A stretch of DNA of 64,000 nucleotides, from positions 330,716 through 394,715 of the forward strand of contig CAJHNH020008112.1 of the NCBI GenBank assembly GCA_905116865.2. The letters are read 5' to 3'. The notes beneath the pieces were generated by a model. That model saw only the letters and a program-made list of their open reading frames with translations, did not search any database and was not told the DNA's origin. Every line of letters begins with the position of its first letter. Within the stretch, counting starts at the first letter, position 1. Of the stretch, positions 25,301 to 40,000 are shown piece after piece. The stretch comes from Candidula unifasciata. Taxonomy: Eukaryota > Mollusca > Gastropoda > Stylommatophora > Geomitridae. Both the position numbers and the translations under genes were made by a program.

Positions 25301-28300
25301 CAAAACATCTAGAACTGGCCCTGACCCCAACCTACCTACGTCCCACGTGAGAGTGCAGCCTAGATCTTATGACTGCCTGCAGCCTAGGTCCCACAACTGC
25401 GTGCAGCCTAGGTCCCATGACTGCATGCAGCCTATTTACCACCCCCTGAAATATTAGACTGTTCCGTGACCTGTGGAGTTCCTCTATGTGGGGTAGGATA
25501 TTAATAAAGCACCAAAAAATTTGTTCTTTCACTAGCTGCCCTGCCTCATGCACTTCCGAATGTTATGTGCCTAATTTGATGATGGTTGACTGCTGCCTCC
25601 AGGAACGATGCCTTTCATCACCTTTTTTTTTTTTTTTAAACTAAGCCACTGTGTCATTTAATAATTACAATTTTTAAAAAGTTACTTGCAAATCCTCTCC
25701 AGGATGTAGCAAAACAACTGCAGTATTTAATACCTGCAGTAATTAAAAAGTTGAGAAGTAGAAAAGGTTGCACTGAAGGAGTTTTTAACAACCTGGGACT
25801 TCACAACCAAGCAAATGAGCATGCCCTGGTTCAGAATCCAATCATCTGTTAAACTGTGATGGATTAAAATAAGACTTTCCGGGGTTCACGCTCTATGAAT
25901 GCAAACAAACATTAGTTTGTAATCTTCTTCTTCTTCGCGGTCACCAGCTGTAAACTCCGGCGGACAAGTTTTGGTTGTTCGTCCACTTCTGGACTGCAGT
26001 CCTGTTCCAGAACCTGAGTGTTGCGTGTGCATCCGTTTTACAGATCTGACTCATTGGCATGCAGACTGCTGGTTCCTTGCCTCTCAGGCAGATGCACTCC
26101 GACTTCAAAGAAAGCTCCCAATTAGTCGACTCTTACGACATGCTTTTGGGTAGGCAGTGGGTCTATTCTTTTTTTCCCTATAGTAGGACCCCAGAGACAA
26201 TGGCTATGGCCACCGACTAGTATAGTCACTGCTCAGGAGGAAAGCAACGGCAAACTACCTTCTGCAAATTTTGCCAAGAATCCATAACAATCATGAACTG
26301 CCATGGAGAAGGAAATATATGTTAATGAGGAAAGATTGGAAGTGGTGGGAAATTTCGAATATCTTGGGTCACTGGTTACCAACAATGGTGACACAATGAA
26401 AGAAATTAAACGGTGACTATCAATTGCTCTTCAAAGACTAAAACAACTGAATAAATTATGGAATTGTACAGATAGAACTACAAAGGTCAGATTTTTAAGA
26501 GCATGCATCTTTCCCATTGCAACATACGTCTGTGAGACCTGGACACTTACTAAACAAGTGGAACAGCGCATAAATGCATTTGAATATAAATGTTACAGAC
26601 AGGTTCTAAGAATATCTTGGGTAAAGAAAAGAACAAATGCATCCATACTTCAAGAGCTGAATATTGAAGAGGGTTGGCTAGTAAAGACAATAAAACAAAG
26701 AAAATTTAAATATTTTGGTCACTTGAAACGTCATGGAAGTCTAGAGAGAACAATAATGGAGGGGTATATGCCTGGGAAGAGAGGAAGAGGAAGGCCAAGG
26801 AGAAGATGGGTGCAGGATGTGGCAGAGGATCTCCAGATGGGTGTATCAGACGCAGGACATCTTGCTCAGGATAGGAAGGTTTTCCGGAGGGTTGTTATGG
26901 CAGCGAGGTTCCGCGAGGGACATGCTACTAAATGAATGAATGAATGAGGACCCCAGAACCCACACGGGTAATAATTTTGTAATAAGGCTTGTTGAAACAG
27001 GGAACAACACCTGTAATTAGATTTATTGAAAAACAAAGACTGAAATGGTTTGGCCACCTGGTCAGAATGAACCCAGCGTCACCTGATTAAAGAGCATAAA
27101 CCATGAGAATGGAAACGTCAAGAGGCAGAAGAAGGATAGGAAGAATATGGATAGATGGAGTTAACAACTTGTTGAAACTCAACAATATCACCATGCAGGA
27201 AGCTTACATCCCATACATGGAACTGAGTCCCTGGAAATGTGGGTAAACAGAAGGATGGATCATATTTCATGGAAACAAAAACAGTCTAAAGCAGAGGTTC
27301 TGCAAAGACTACAAATAATTTGAGAATTGCTGATAGAAATAAAAAAAGAGACAACTGAAATACTTTGGCTACATTTAAAAGATATAACATGCTTTTCAAA
27401 TCCATACTGCAGGGAAAGGTTGAAGGCAAGAGAGCAAGAGGTGGGCAATGATTCAAGTGGGAGAACAGTATCAAGAGATGGACGGGCAGCAACCTGAGAG
27501 GGTGTACAACCAGGACATAAGACAGAGCGTGTCCCAGATCCACTGCAGCCAACCTTCACTGTGGAGACGGCACCTGATTTATTGATTGATTGATCCCAGA
27601 AATCAATCATTAGCCGTACCTGCACAGAGCAGAGAAAGACATTAAACAGATAGATACAGGTTTGATTTTTGGTAAGGCACACAGATTTATTCTGCTGAGG
27701 CCAAAAAATAAAATTTTTAAACTGCACAGTTCATGGCAACTACACTAACCATACAGCCTTTAATCACGACCCCTCTGTCCTAATTATTAAAAGTGATAAA
27801 TACAGACAATGAAGACATACACCACACCATATTTTAAAATCTATTCATAGCCCTTGCTAATCTGTCCTGTAACTGTATGACCTAGGTCAACTTATGCTTA
27901 TTTTTTATGGTTCAATTATTTACTGCTTGCGCTAACTTGTAAAATCATTATTTATGACTTCTGCCAACCTGTATGTGATCATGTGTGCTGCTATTATTTT
28001 GGTGCAGGAGAGCCTAGCATATGATACCACAACATCCAGCTTAAGAATGGAGGTGGAGGGTGTCACTGCAGCTTTCTGCTGGCTAGAGAACATGACACAC
28101 ACATGCATCATAACTGTAACTGACTCTAACATGCTGAGAAAGATCAGGACAGGCATGCTTCGTGCAAGATTAAAACAGTTAAGACTGGATAGTGAGAAAC
28201 TCAGAATCATAATTCTTCACTTCTTTTTTTCAAAATCCCTACTGATTACTGACCATTTTAACTTTTTTTTTAAATTTTCTATTCTAATGTCAAATCAGTT

Positions 28301-30960
28301 CTTTTGTATGGAGTAGAAACATTGAGAACAACTAAGGCAATTACTAATAAACTACAAACTTCATTAACTGGTGTATGTGCAGAGCAGAGGGAATTAAATG
28401 GCATGATAAAATAACTAATGTAGAGCTTTAGGAGAGAACTAAACAAGTTCCAGTGGACCAAGTGGTGAAGAAAAAAACTCTAGCGTTGGATTGGACACTT
28501 TGTTGAGAAAACCTAAGAACAATATATCTAGAATGTCTTTGCACTGGAACACACAAATGCAGGAAAATAAAGGAAGACTAAAAAACACATAGAGAAGGAA
28601 GCTAGAGAGTGACATTTGAAAGACGGGGACAACATGGGGAGAGTTGCATGCGATAGTAAAGGATAGAGCGACTTGGTGTTGGTTGAAGGTCCAAGCTCCA
28701 CTGGGAGTTAGGCAGAAGAAGAAGATTTATTACTGGCATCATGAGGGCCAATAGACAACCATGGTTGTGAAATGCTGAGAGAATAACAAACAAATGTGAA
28801 AAGGATTAAATGGGATAGACCATAAAACAGACCAAGAAGGCAAGGAGAGAAATATTCAGACAGACCTACAAACACTTGGAGTCAAACAACTGAAAGGACA
28901 TAGCCAAACGCAGAGACGAATGAAGGTTAGTGGTATCCCTACTAGAAAATCGAACTGAGTCTCTGGAGATGTGGGTATACACAAGAATAGGTCGTATTTC
29001 ATGAAAACAGAAACAGTCCAATACAGAGGTTCTGCAAAGGCTACAAATGAAAAGAAAATTGCTGAAAGAAATAAAAAGGAGACAACTGAAATACTCATGA
29101 AACATTAAAAGACATAAAACACTTATAAAAACCATGCTAGAGGAAAAGGTAGAAGACAAGAGTGCAGCAGGCAATGATACAAGTGGGAGGACAACATCAA
29201 GAGCCAGACGGGCAGCAGTCTCAGAGAGTGTACAACCAGGACAAGCGACACAGCATGTTGGAGATCCACTGCAGCAAACCTTCACTGTGAAGATAGCACC
29301 TGATTGATTTCATATCTCCTGCAAGGAACCTCAAGAGCTCAGAATGCTGAAGAAGACACAAAGCTGCTGTACCTTCTCTAAGTTAGCACAGGTGTTGAAA
29401 TCCTGGGAGGTCAGGTAGCTCATCAAACTCTGTCCCTCCGTGGGTTTTGTGAAAGGGCCCTGGTAACTTGGAGGTTCGAACTCTGATGCTGCAATAAAAA
29501 ATAAATGCCAATGAACTTTTACAAATTTTATTAACTGTCTGGACATTGATACAGTTAGCTGATGTATTACAAACTAGATGTTGTGAAGCGCCCTTTTGGA
29601 GCCAGTGAATTGTGCAGAGGCACCAACAGATCATTACGGTTTAAAGAGAATGGTGCTGTAAAGAGTTACCAGGGGATCTGACCAACACTCAACACCCAAG
29701 GGAAACGTGAGACGGATATACAGTCAGACAGTCACTGGTAACATCAGAATTGGAACTCTTTGCTTGCTGCTGAAGATGGGGATAGAGCACTTATGGGAGT
29801 ATCCCAAGTGCTGTGATGTGGATTCTAAATTCATCATTCAACACTGATACAGTTATAACAACAACTATAAGATACAGAAGATGGAAATAAATTATGTGAG
29901 ACAAAGGAGACAAAGAATTACAAAACAGGCACTGAAATAGGAAACACACAGATTGAGGAAGTGAGGATGCTCAAGAGAAACCCTAAGACAAAGACTGATA
30001 AACGTTATTAGACTCGATCCTGTCTAAAATGAAGGACTAGGCATTACAGAATGTTGAGTTTTGAAATTATTTTTGCTTCTGACAATGCTTTGCTAATGCA
30101 GCTGTCAGATTCACTGCCTGAGCCACTGAGTTTAGTGCTTATTGCAGCACTGTGAGCTGTGTTGTTCCCGTGAATGCCTTTCAGTATGGCCAGTAGCCAG
30201 TTTATATGTGGCCTGGCGAAATACCTTATGCAATAATTTTACATGTGTATTGCCAACTTATCTGGTCCAACTACATCCATCAACAACAAACAGCATTTCT
30301 GGTGTTGACTTGGCTTTGGCATCTCTAGCAACTGCCATACGCATTTACTGCGTACTCTTCTTTCTGGATTGTGCCGGAACTAATTGTTTGTTCACCAGTT
30401 TTTCAAATAAGTAAGCAAAGAAAAGGTAAAGATCCCTTTTCACACCTTAGGCGCACTGGGCATACTTTTACAGACCAATCGGCTCTGGGTGGATAATGTG
30501 GTCAGCATTATGCCGACCGTCTTTACTTAACCAGGACAGCCATCCTGGTACCTATTTTAAGCTGGGTCGGACTGCAAAGACCCATACCATGATAAAAATC
30601 CACACAGCCAGCAGTGGGTTTTCGATCGCCGTATGCTGGAATTATGAGTCAGACTCACAATGCCTTAGCCACGGACGCTGCCAGTTTTTCAGATGGGACA
30701 GTAAAAGACACTCCATTTGATTTTCACTGGTAAATAACAGAGCAAGTTTGAGGTGACCTAAGTGCAGTGAGATTGAAACCTCAACTATGACTGATAGAAG
30801 AGCCAAAGGTACCAAACTGGATTCCATATATGGTACTGAAATGGTGGCATAGGATATAATGGAAGAAACTGTGAGCCCTAAGTGAAATATTCATGGCACA
30901 GCCGTATAGAGACTGATTAAATTAACTACATTTGAATGTTATCCAAATGTTATCTCAAGT

Positions 30961-31033
<73 letters not shown>

Positions 31034-34000
31034 CTCTCTCTCAATCTCTCTGTATCTTCACTTTGCACTCATACAAATTTGTTTCAGCCTATTTCTTGAT
31101 GCTGTCCACCCACTTCCTGTGATCTTATTTAAAATATATACACATTAAGATCTTCATTCTACCACACACCCACACACATACATGCACAAATATACACACA
31201 AAGAGACACAGGATAACACATACACACACATACAGGGATCTTCATTCTGTACCCCCATACCCAGCCACCTTCCCGACATTGTAAACAGGTCCCTAATAAA
31301 TTTAAAAACAAATTATTTATCTAGATTTGAAATATAAATAAATTTAAAGGTTAAAAAAAGTCTCAGCTCAGTCATGCTGTGACCTTGTTAATACTTGCTG
31401 AAAAATTTGACATCTACTTGGCTTTCAAAAAGCCATTGGGGTCATAAGAAAACCCCTCTTAATGCTACTTTTTAGTCTGTTATATTCATATCCTGGTCTA
31501 TTAAACACTGCACAGGTGCACACAGGACTAATGACATTTAACTATGATTTAAGAGAACAGATTACTGCAGACTCGCCTATTTATCGGCATTTAAGGGGAT
31601 GTGGCATCACCGGAAGTGACTAGGCTTGTAGGGGTGAAAAGATTAAAAGGAGACTAAAAGGGTTAGTCTTAGATTTCACTCTGAGACAATTTTACCAGAA
31701 AAATGCAAACAATCATAAACATGTGCAAATGGTGTACAAATGGTGTACAAATGGTGTATTGAGCTTTCAGTGCTGGACCTATGCTTTTATAGAGCAATTA
31801 GCCGGTCTGAGCCTCGAGAGGAAGGGGGTAAGAAGTGTTGGTGTTGTGGGTAGTGGTTTTCCCCCCTTACTTCACCCTAGGTATAGTAAACATCTATTCA
31901 TGAAAGAAGTGTCCATTGCGGTGTCAGCCTCTTGACCTAGCATAACCTCTCTTACCCCAAGACCATTGTGCGTGGCGAAAAGCCACACCCTCCCCGAGGT
32001 AGTCCTGGTAACTGGGGGTGCCAATCCCCAGGCAAAACACAATGGATCTAAAAAAGCAAACCTTGATTAAAAAACCCGGTGCACCACACTGGAGTGCCCC
32101 TGTGGGAGGGAAGGAGCCGGAGGGATGCTGAACAGTCTTAGGAGTGGAAACAAGCATGCTAACCCCCTGAATACCGGAAACTATCGTGAAGGCACAGGGA
32201 CTCAGGACATGACGATTCAGTTGCCCCAACTACTCATGCTTAGGCCATGCTTAGAGCCAAGAAGAGCTCAGCGAAACCTGCAGGCAATCTGGTGGTGGGG
32301 AATGAGCACACTGTGAGCCCCACCTTAGCTACGTGTCAAAGGGGAAGGCAGAAACACAATCCATATTTCCCTAAAAACTGACACAGCGCACTTCTGTCTG
32401 CTGTCCGGGGAGGGAGGTAATCCACAGACACCCCAGCACCACAATGCCATAAACATGACATGGCATTGGGCCAAAGGGCGAAAGCTCATGCGCCGCTGGA
32501 TCAATATCAACAACAACAACATAGAGAAATTAGCATTTAATGTCTGATTTAATCAAAATCATGTTGGATGCTTCAGGAGCCACAGTAATGTAGTGAATAG
32601 ACACTCATCTACTGGCCTAAAGATCTAGGGTTCAAATCCGCATCAAGGATGACTTTTTCAAAACTGACCTTGGCTTCCTCGTCGACCCAGCCAAACTCGG
32701 TACCAAGTAATGCACAAGTAAAGTTAGTTAACGCAGCTGGTGTGATGTTGATCACATCATCCATCCATTGCTAACTAGTTTATAAAAACATAAGTCTAGC
32801 ATTACATAGCCGAGGCACCAAAAACATGAAAAGATCTCATATTTGTTTTGTTTTTTTTGGTCATGCTGGCCTGTTTAATTCCCAGAACACTTCCATAAAC
32901 TCATTCTAGATTAGGCCCGTCTGGAAGCCCTAGATCAGTTACCAAAATCTGGCAGATGCAGATTCAAAGCCAAGACCATTAGACTAGCAGGCAAAAAATC
33001 AAGCCACAGTGCTACCAAGCCGCCATGTACTGGTTCAGGGCCTTCACCCCAAGGAGAGATGAAAGACAGAATAAGAAGAAGTACACAAACAGACATACAG
33101 GTCCAAAGCAAATTTCTACAAGCAAAAGGAATTAAGCAATCTGCCAATAAACAAACACAATACTTACTGAAGCCCATCAAAAGTGCACACAAGCAGTTGC
33201 CCATGATTGGAGATCACTAAGAGCATTATCACCAAATAAAATGTATCCAAAAGATGTTGATGTTACCACCAGATGCCAGCAAATACAGTAGAAATATCTC
33301 ACACAAATCAAGACACAAATCCTTCAATGAAATTAAATACACAGCTTCAAAAATTGGGACTTCTTTTGAAAGATGAGATGGTTGCTCCCTGTTTCTCAAA
33401 CAGTTTATAAAATCAGACTACAACTGGCACCATTATCACTGAGACTCTGACTGCTGAAAATGGGTTTGAGCATTAATGGGAATGATTAGATATTGGTTCT
33501 TAACGGCTAATTCTTATCTTAATTCTTATCGCTAACAGCATCAAATGCTGAAATATTCAATTAAAAACTTCTGTTTTAAGCAGCAGCCGATGTCTCAAAC
33601 AGCTTTAAAAATGAAGATGTTTTGTAGCTCACAAACCAACAATTCCACTACCAAAATTTCAAGCGGCATTCAATCAGAAGTGTACAACGAAAGATGAGAA
33701 ATAACTTCACAAAATGAGGCATGCAATGGAAGTTGATGTTACAGTCAAAGTCACAGTAAACATCAGCATCACACAATGGGGCATATCAGGAACGTTGATG
33801 TCACCACAAAAAGGCAATACAAAAACCTCGAAAGACCTAGCAAAACACCCTAAATGTTGATTTCACTGCAAGAGTCAACAAGAATACCTTATACAGCATA
33901 TAAACGAAAAAGTGATGCTTCCCTTAGAAATGAGCAAGCAGTCTCAAACACTGCTTGTCCAAAACCGAACCACGAAAAGTGAGCCAGGACTGTTCAGGTT

Positions 34001-37000
34001 ACAATTCCCCACAACACACCCAAGCAATAAATCAATGTCTGACAACATATGAATGCCTTTTCCCTACTAGTAATTCATTCCCATAAAATCCCAGCCTTCA
34101 TGTCGAATCATCTGGTACAGAATTCAGTATTGATATATACGGCCTGAACGATCAATTGTGCACATCTGGACAGTGGAATCAATACACAAAACCCATTTTA
34201 CACCGTAGCCGTAAGAAATTATTCACCCCTGTTATGTAATAGGAAAAACTAGTTAGCGGATTCATTTATCAATATTCAATGCCCAGCCAGGTAAAGTCCT
34301 GGGAAGTAAAGGTGGCCGGCATGATGCTGGCCACATCACCTATGGACAAGTGCCTACTAGTCTATAAAAATCTAAATCTAGCATGATATACCTTATACAT
34401 CACTAGCGTGAAAAGTTATTTTCCTTCTTTACTTACAACTTTCTGCCAATGAAAATGTTTCACCATAATCAATAGTTCTGGAGCCTTCTAAACTTCTAAG
34501 TTCCCAGCGTAGGCTCCAGGGCCCCAGTGGGTGTTTTGGGAGATGGGGAATAGACCAATTGCCCCTTTACAAGCATGTCATAAAAGGCAACTAATTATAG
34601 ATTTACTGAAATTGTATGTGCTGGGCTGAAAGGCACAGATATTGTAGCCTAGCCATAAACTACAACATAAACCTGCTAACTGCCTTTTAAACAGCCAAAG
34701 AAGATAAAGAAGAAAAGGAAAAAGAGTAAGAAGCAGTAGAAGAAGAAGAAGAAGAAGAAGAAGAAGAAGAAGAAGAAGAAGAAGAAGAAGAAGAAGAAGA
34801 AGAAGAAGAAGAAGAAGAAGACAGAAGAAGAAGAAGAAGACAGAAGAAGACAGAAGAAGAAGCAGCAGAAGAAAGAAGGAAGAAGAAAAGCAGCAGCAGC
34901 ATCAGAAAAAGAAGAAGAAGAAGAAGAAGAAGAAGAAGAAGAAGAAGAAGAAGAAGAAGAAGAAGAAGAAGAAGAAGAAGAAGAAGAAGAAGAAGAAGAA
35001 GAAGAAGAAGAAGAAGAAGAAGAAGAAGAAGAAGAAGAAGAAGAAGAAGAAGAAGAAGAAGAAGAAGAAGAAGAAGAAGAAGAAGAAGAAGACAGAAGAC
35101 AGAAGAAGAAGCAGCAGAAGAAAGAAAGAAGAAGCAGCAGAAGAAAGAAGGAAGAAGAAAAGCAGCAGCAGCATCAGAAAAAGAAGAAGAAGAAGAAGAA
35201 GAAGACGAAGAAGAAGAAGAAGAAGAAGAAGAAGAAGAAGAAGAAGAAGAAGAAGAAGAAGAAGAAAAAGAAGAAGAAGAAGAAGAAGAAGAAGAAGAAG
35301 AAGAAGAAGAAGAAGAAGAAGAAGAAGAAGAAGACGAAGAAGAAGAAGAAGAAGAAGAAGAAGAAGAAGAAGAAGAAGAAGAAGAAGAAGACAGAAGAAG
35401 AAGCAGCAGAAGAAAGAAGGAAGAAGCAGCAGAAGAAAGAAGGAAGAAGAAAAGCAGCAGCAGCATCAGAAAAAGAAGAAGAAGAAGAAGAAGAAGAAGA
35501 AGAAGAAGAAGAAGAAGAAGAAGAAGAAGAAGAAGAAGAAGAAGAAGAAGAAGAAGAAGAAGAAGAAGAAGAAGAAGAAGAAGAAGAAGAAGAAGAGGAG
35601 GAGGAGAAAGAAAATAAAAAATATAAAAAAAAGATACTGGTCATCAAAGATTTCTTTAAGAGAAGAAAGCCGGTGGGCATGAAAACCCCACATAAGTCTA
35701 ACTCGTAGGTATGAAAACACCACATAAGTTCTCATACGCTTGTCAATGAGAACAAATATATGTCCACCATTATGCCTCAAAATGACATTTTTAAAAAAGC
35801 AGCATTAAGGATTTGTAATCCTCTGACATCCTCACCAGCAAGGTCAACAAAGATTTTTTTTTTAATCCATTCGCAAGCTGTTCATGGTCCAGGAAAGTGA
35901 GAAGTACGGTTTGGGTGTTTGTTTACCTATTTTGAGAACAGCATTGTCTAGTTGATCTATCTTTGTTTGTTTTGTTGCTATGGATTAGCAAGGATGTATA
36001 TCTGTTGTGTATCAGCTGCTTTACGTTAAACTACACGCAGGAATAAATTTCACAGTCCTGGTCTTCTCAATTTTCTGTTTGCTCTTTTAAAGGGCAGCTG
36101 GCTAATCACATTGTGGTTTACAGCTAGGCTATGACATCAATGCCTATCAGTCAAACACTTCAGATTTCCGCAAATCTCTAATCAGTTACCTTTTACAACA
36201 TGGTTTTTATTGGCAATGGATCTATGCTTTTTCTCTCCTGAGTTGTTTGTTTTTCTTTATTTTATATTTTTGCTAGAGTATGTGGTTCTTGAGAAGAATG
36301 TTGTAGATACCTTGGACTACCAGAAAAACTAACAAGGATTGCCTGGAAATGGCTAAAGAAAGTAGAACATTATACACAGCAATGAGATGGAGACACAGTT
36401 CTTTGGTCATGTGATGAGAAAATGAGCATTGGAAAATGTTGTGACGACTGAAAAGATCACTAGTAGAAAATGCAGAAGTAGATCAAAAAGATGATGGCTG
36501 GCTAAAGACACTGGCATGGAGAAACATCATCAGTGGAATTGATCCATACCACCAAAGAACGACATATGTGGAAATGTATAAACGCCTAATTCAGCTGGCA
36601 AGACCCTTGATAATGAAGATGATGATGATGATGTTGGAGTATTATCACTCACCCCTAAGTCTTATAATCTCTCCATTATCTCTATTTATCTTTTCACCTC
36701 TCTCTTTTATTCTCCCATCTCTGTCTCCAGTAACTGGTATTTCTCAAATTAATTCGATAGCTTGAGAGGCTCCAAGGCTCCTTCTCTCTCCATCTTTTTT
36801 TCTGAATGTGCATACAGGTTTGTTTGTGTTTATGTGTTAAAATATGTTTTGTACCAAAGGTTATACAATAAAATAAACATTATTTTGTCATCAGGTGCAG
36901 AAGTCGCTTTAAATTTTAACATAGATATAACCAGGTGGTGACCAGATTATAGAGCACTGTTTTTTTTAAAATTCCAATGAGCATTTTGTACTGTGTCATA

Positions 37001-40000
37001 AATCATTTTCAGAATTAATCATAAAATGAGTCTATAATTTTTACTTTCCCCAGGAAAGAAACATGAATAGCTGCACCTCTCTGGGGCAAGTAAAAAGTGG
37101 TTCTGCCATTTTGAAACTACCATAAAGAGTTGGACCCCCAAAAAATGCAAACAGCGGGGAATGGAGAATGAGAAGCAACAACGAAATTCATAATCTGTTT
37201 AAATCACCATTGATCTAATAGACTGAAATGGCTTGGGCATAATGGGAGAATGTCAAATGACAGAGAGGTAAAAAAATTTATATACAAGGGACCTGAATGG
37301 TCATAAACCATGGGGCAGACCAAAAAGACGATGGAGAGATAACATCCAGACAGACCTGCAAACACTTGGTGTCACCAACTGGAAAGAGAAGGCCAACAAG
37401 AGAGATGAGTAAAGGCAGGTGATATCTGCAGCTATGAACCTCAAGGGCTTGGTACGCTGAAGAAGAAGAAGATTAAGATGTGGCATTTGGAATTGAAATG
37501 AGGAGAAAATATGAATAATAAAAGGAATAAATTAGCAAGTATACTATTCTCCAAATGTTTACATAAATTCTCAAATATAACTAATAAAGAGTTGCACACA
37601 TTATAATTATATGAGACAAATTAATGCTATCCATCCACAAGTTTGAAAATTAACAAAGCAATTCATCTATTTCAACTAGTTAGCTATGTGGGAAATTATA
37701 TATGACAACCAACACTGGCTATCCATATGGAAAATTAAATCTTTACATACAGAAATTATCTATGTGGAAAAATGTAGATTTGAACACTAATTGTAGATAT
37801 CTGTGGGGAAAATTAGAACTGAACACCAATACTAGCTATCTGTGTGGTAAAATTTGATTTGAACACCAATACTAGCTATCTGTGTGGTAAAATTTGATTT
37901 GAACACTAATAGTAGCTATCTGTGTGGACAAATTTGATTTTAAAACTAATAGTAGCTATCTGTGTGGTAAAATTTCATTTGAACACTAATTGTAGCTATC
38001 TGTGTGGTAAAATTTCATTTGAACACTAATAGTAGCTATCTGTGTGGACAAATTAGATCTGAACACTAATAGTAGCTATCTGTGTGGGAAAATCAGATTT
38101 GAACACTAATAGTAGCTATCTGTGTGGAAAAATTAGATTTGAACACTAATATTAGCTATCTGTGTGGAAAAATTTGATTTGAATACTAATAGTAGCTATC
38201 TGTGTGGAAAAATTAGATTTGAACACTAATATTAGCTATCTTTGTGGAAAAATTTGATTTGATTACAAATAGTAGCTATCTGTGTGGAAAAAATAGATTT
38301 GAACATTAATATTAGCTATCTGTGTGGAAAAATTAGATTTGAACACTAATAGTAGCTATCTGTGTGGAAAAATTAGATTTGAACACTAATAGTAGCTATC
38401 TGTGTGGAAAAACTAGATCTGAACACTAATAATAGCTATCTGTGTGGAAAAATTATTTTGAACACTAATAGTAGCTATCTGTGTAGAAAAATTAGTTTGA
38501 ACACTAATAGTAGCTATCTGTGTGGAAAAATTAGATTTGAATACTAATGTTAGCTATCTGATGGAAACACATTTGATTTACACACAAATACTGGATGCTT
38601 ACGATACCTACAACAACATAAAATTAGATTTAAAAACTATATCTATCTACATGGACAAATACAGTTTTAACACTAATACTGTCTATCTAATAAAAAACAA
38701 AATTAGATTTCAAGACTGATACTAGCTACCTATATGGACAAATTAAATTTTTGATAATGAATACTGCCTTTTTTCTTTTGGAGTGACTTAACTATAAAAC
38801 ATAAGTCAACCTTCCCCAAGAGAGAATTTCAAAACAGATGCTAGTAATTCCCATGAAAAATCTGGATGGTACACGTGAGAGAAAAAAATCAGAGAACACA
38901 AAAACCAGTAGTGTAAGAACCTGGGATAGATTCCGTAACACTATAACAGCAATAACATTTCAGAAACAGCTGTGTGAGCTATACACATGATAAGTGCCCT
39001 ACTGGAATACATGTGCAATAATATTTGTTTGGGAGGTAACTTCCAAAGATGACCTATTTTACAGAATCGTGCTTGTCAGCTGTGTCAAGGAGTTTTTTTA
39101 ATGTAAGACAGAACCTACAAGAACATTATCTCATTTACTTTTAGAATATCTTGTGCCACTTAAAATGGTTAAAGTATCTCCTGAAATGTACCAAGCTCTA
39201 CTTAGTGATAATGTAAACAGGGTTGATGCCATTGACCTGATAACAAGAAGTACTAAATACAACATAAAATGTGACTAGAAAGACCAACAGAAAGAGACAT
39301 AAATACAACTGAATGTTTTGACCAAAGTCCTGACCAATAGAATACTGTATAAGACACCCCTTGTGAATGGAAATCTTCCTTCTATTTAGTTTTCTAATCA
39401 AAGTTTATGTTGTATTCAGTATTTCAAACTCTTATTGTTATGGCTCCAGTCCTCAGTCATTCATGTTTTACATGCTGACATTAACTCTAATACTGAGTGT
39501 TTCATTTACGGTGGAACCCAGTATTGTCTTCATAACTCGAACATTAATAAATATATGGCAACGAAATTTGGAGTGGACTTACCTCCATTCATGCAAATCG
39601 GATGACATCATAACAGGTGATGTCACAAATTGATGGAAAGACCTTAGACTGATTAAGAACATATACTGGCAACAACATGCTGCTAATTGATAACAAAGTA
39701 GGACTGTACCAACCAGTCAAGAGAGGTGTGCCACAGGGATGTGTAATGTCTCCAGATCTGTTTTAGTTTTATAGTGAAAATGTAACATAAATAATATAAG
39801 ATATGCAGATGGTGTTAAATGCAGACAATGAAGAAGATCTACAGTGTTTAGTGGATGCAGGGACAGTTCACAGCGAGAAACTAGGCTTGGAATTAAACTG
39901 TAAGTAAACAGAAATTATGGTCATCACCAAAAAGAAAGAAATTTTGAAAAAAGTGTGAAATACACGCAAACTGTAAAATTTGGTAGCAAGTTAATAGATA

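Noticed and set aside
31924..32229. 101-codon minus frame in GC-richer sequence
   Set aside because: No motif, no splice support, and it lies in a probable non-autonomous retroelement (family H).
34684..35780. Long Ser, Leu and Phe homopolymer frames (up to 259 codons)
   Set aside because: They are translations of the GAA array in its three frames and have no independent coding evidence.
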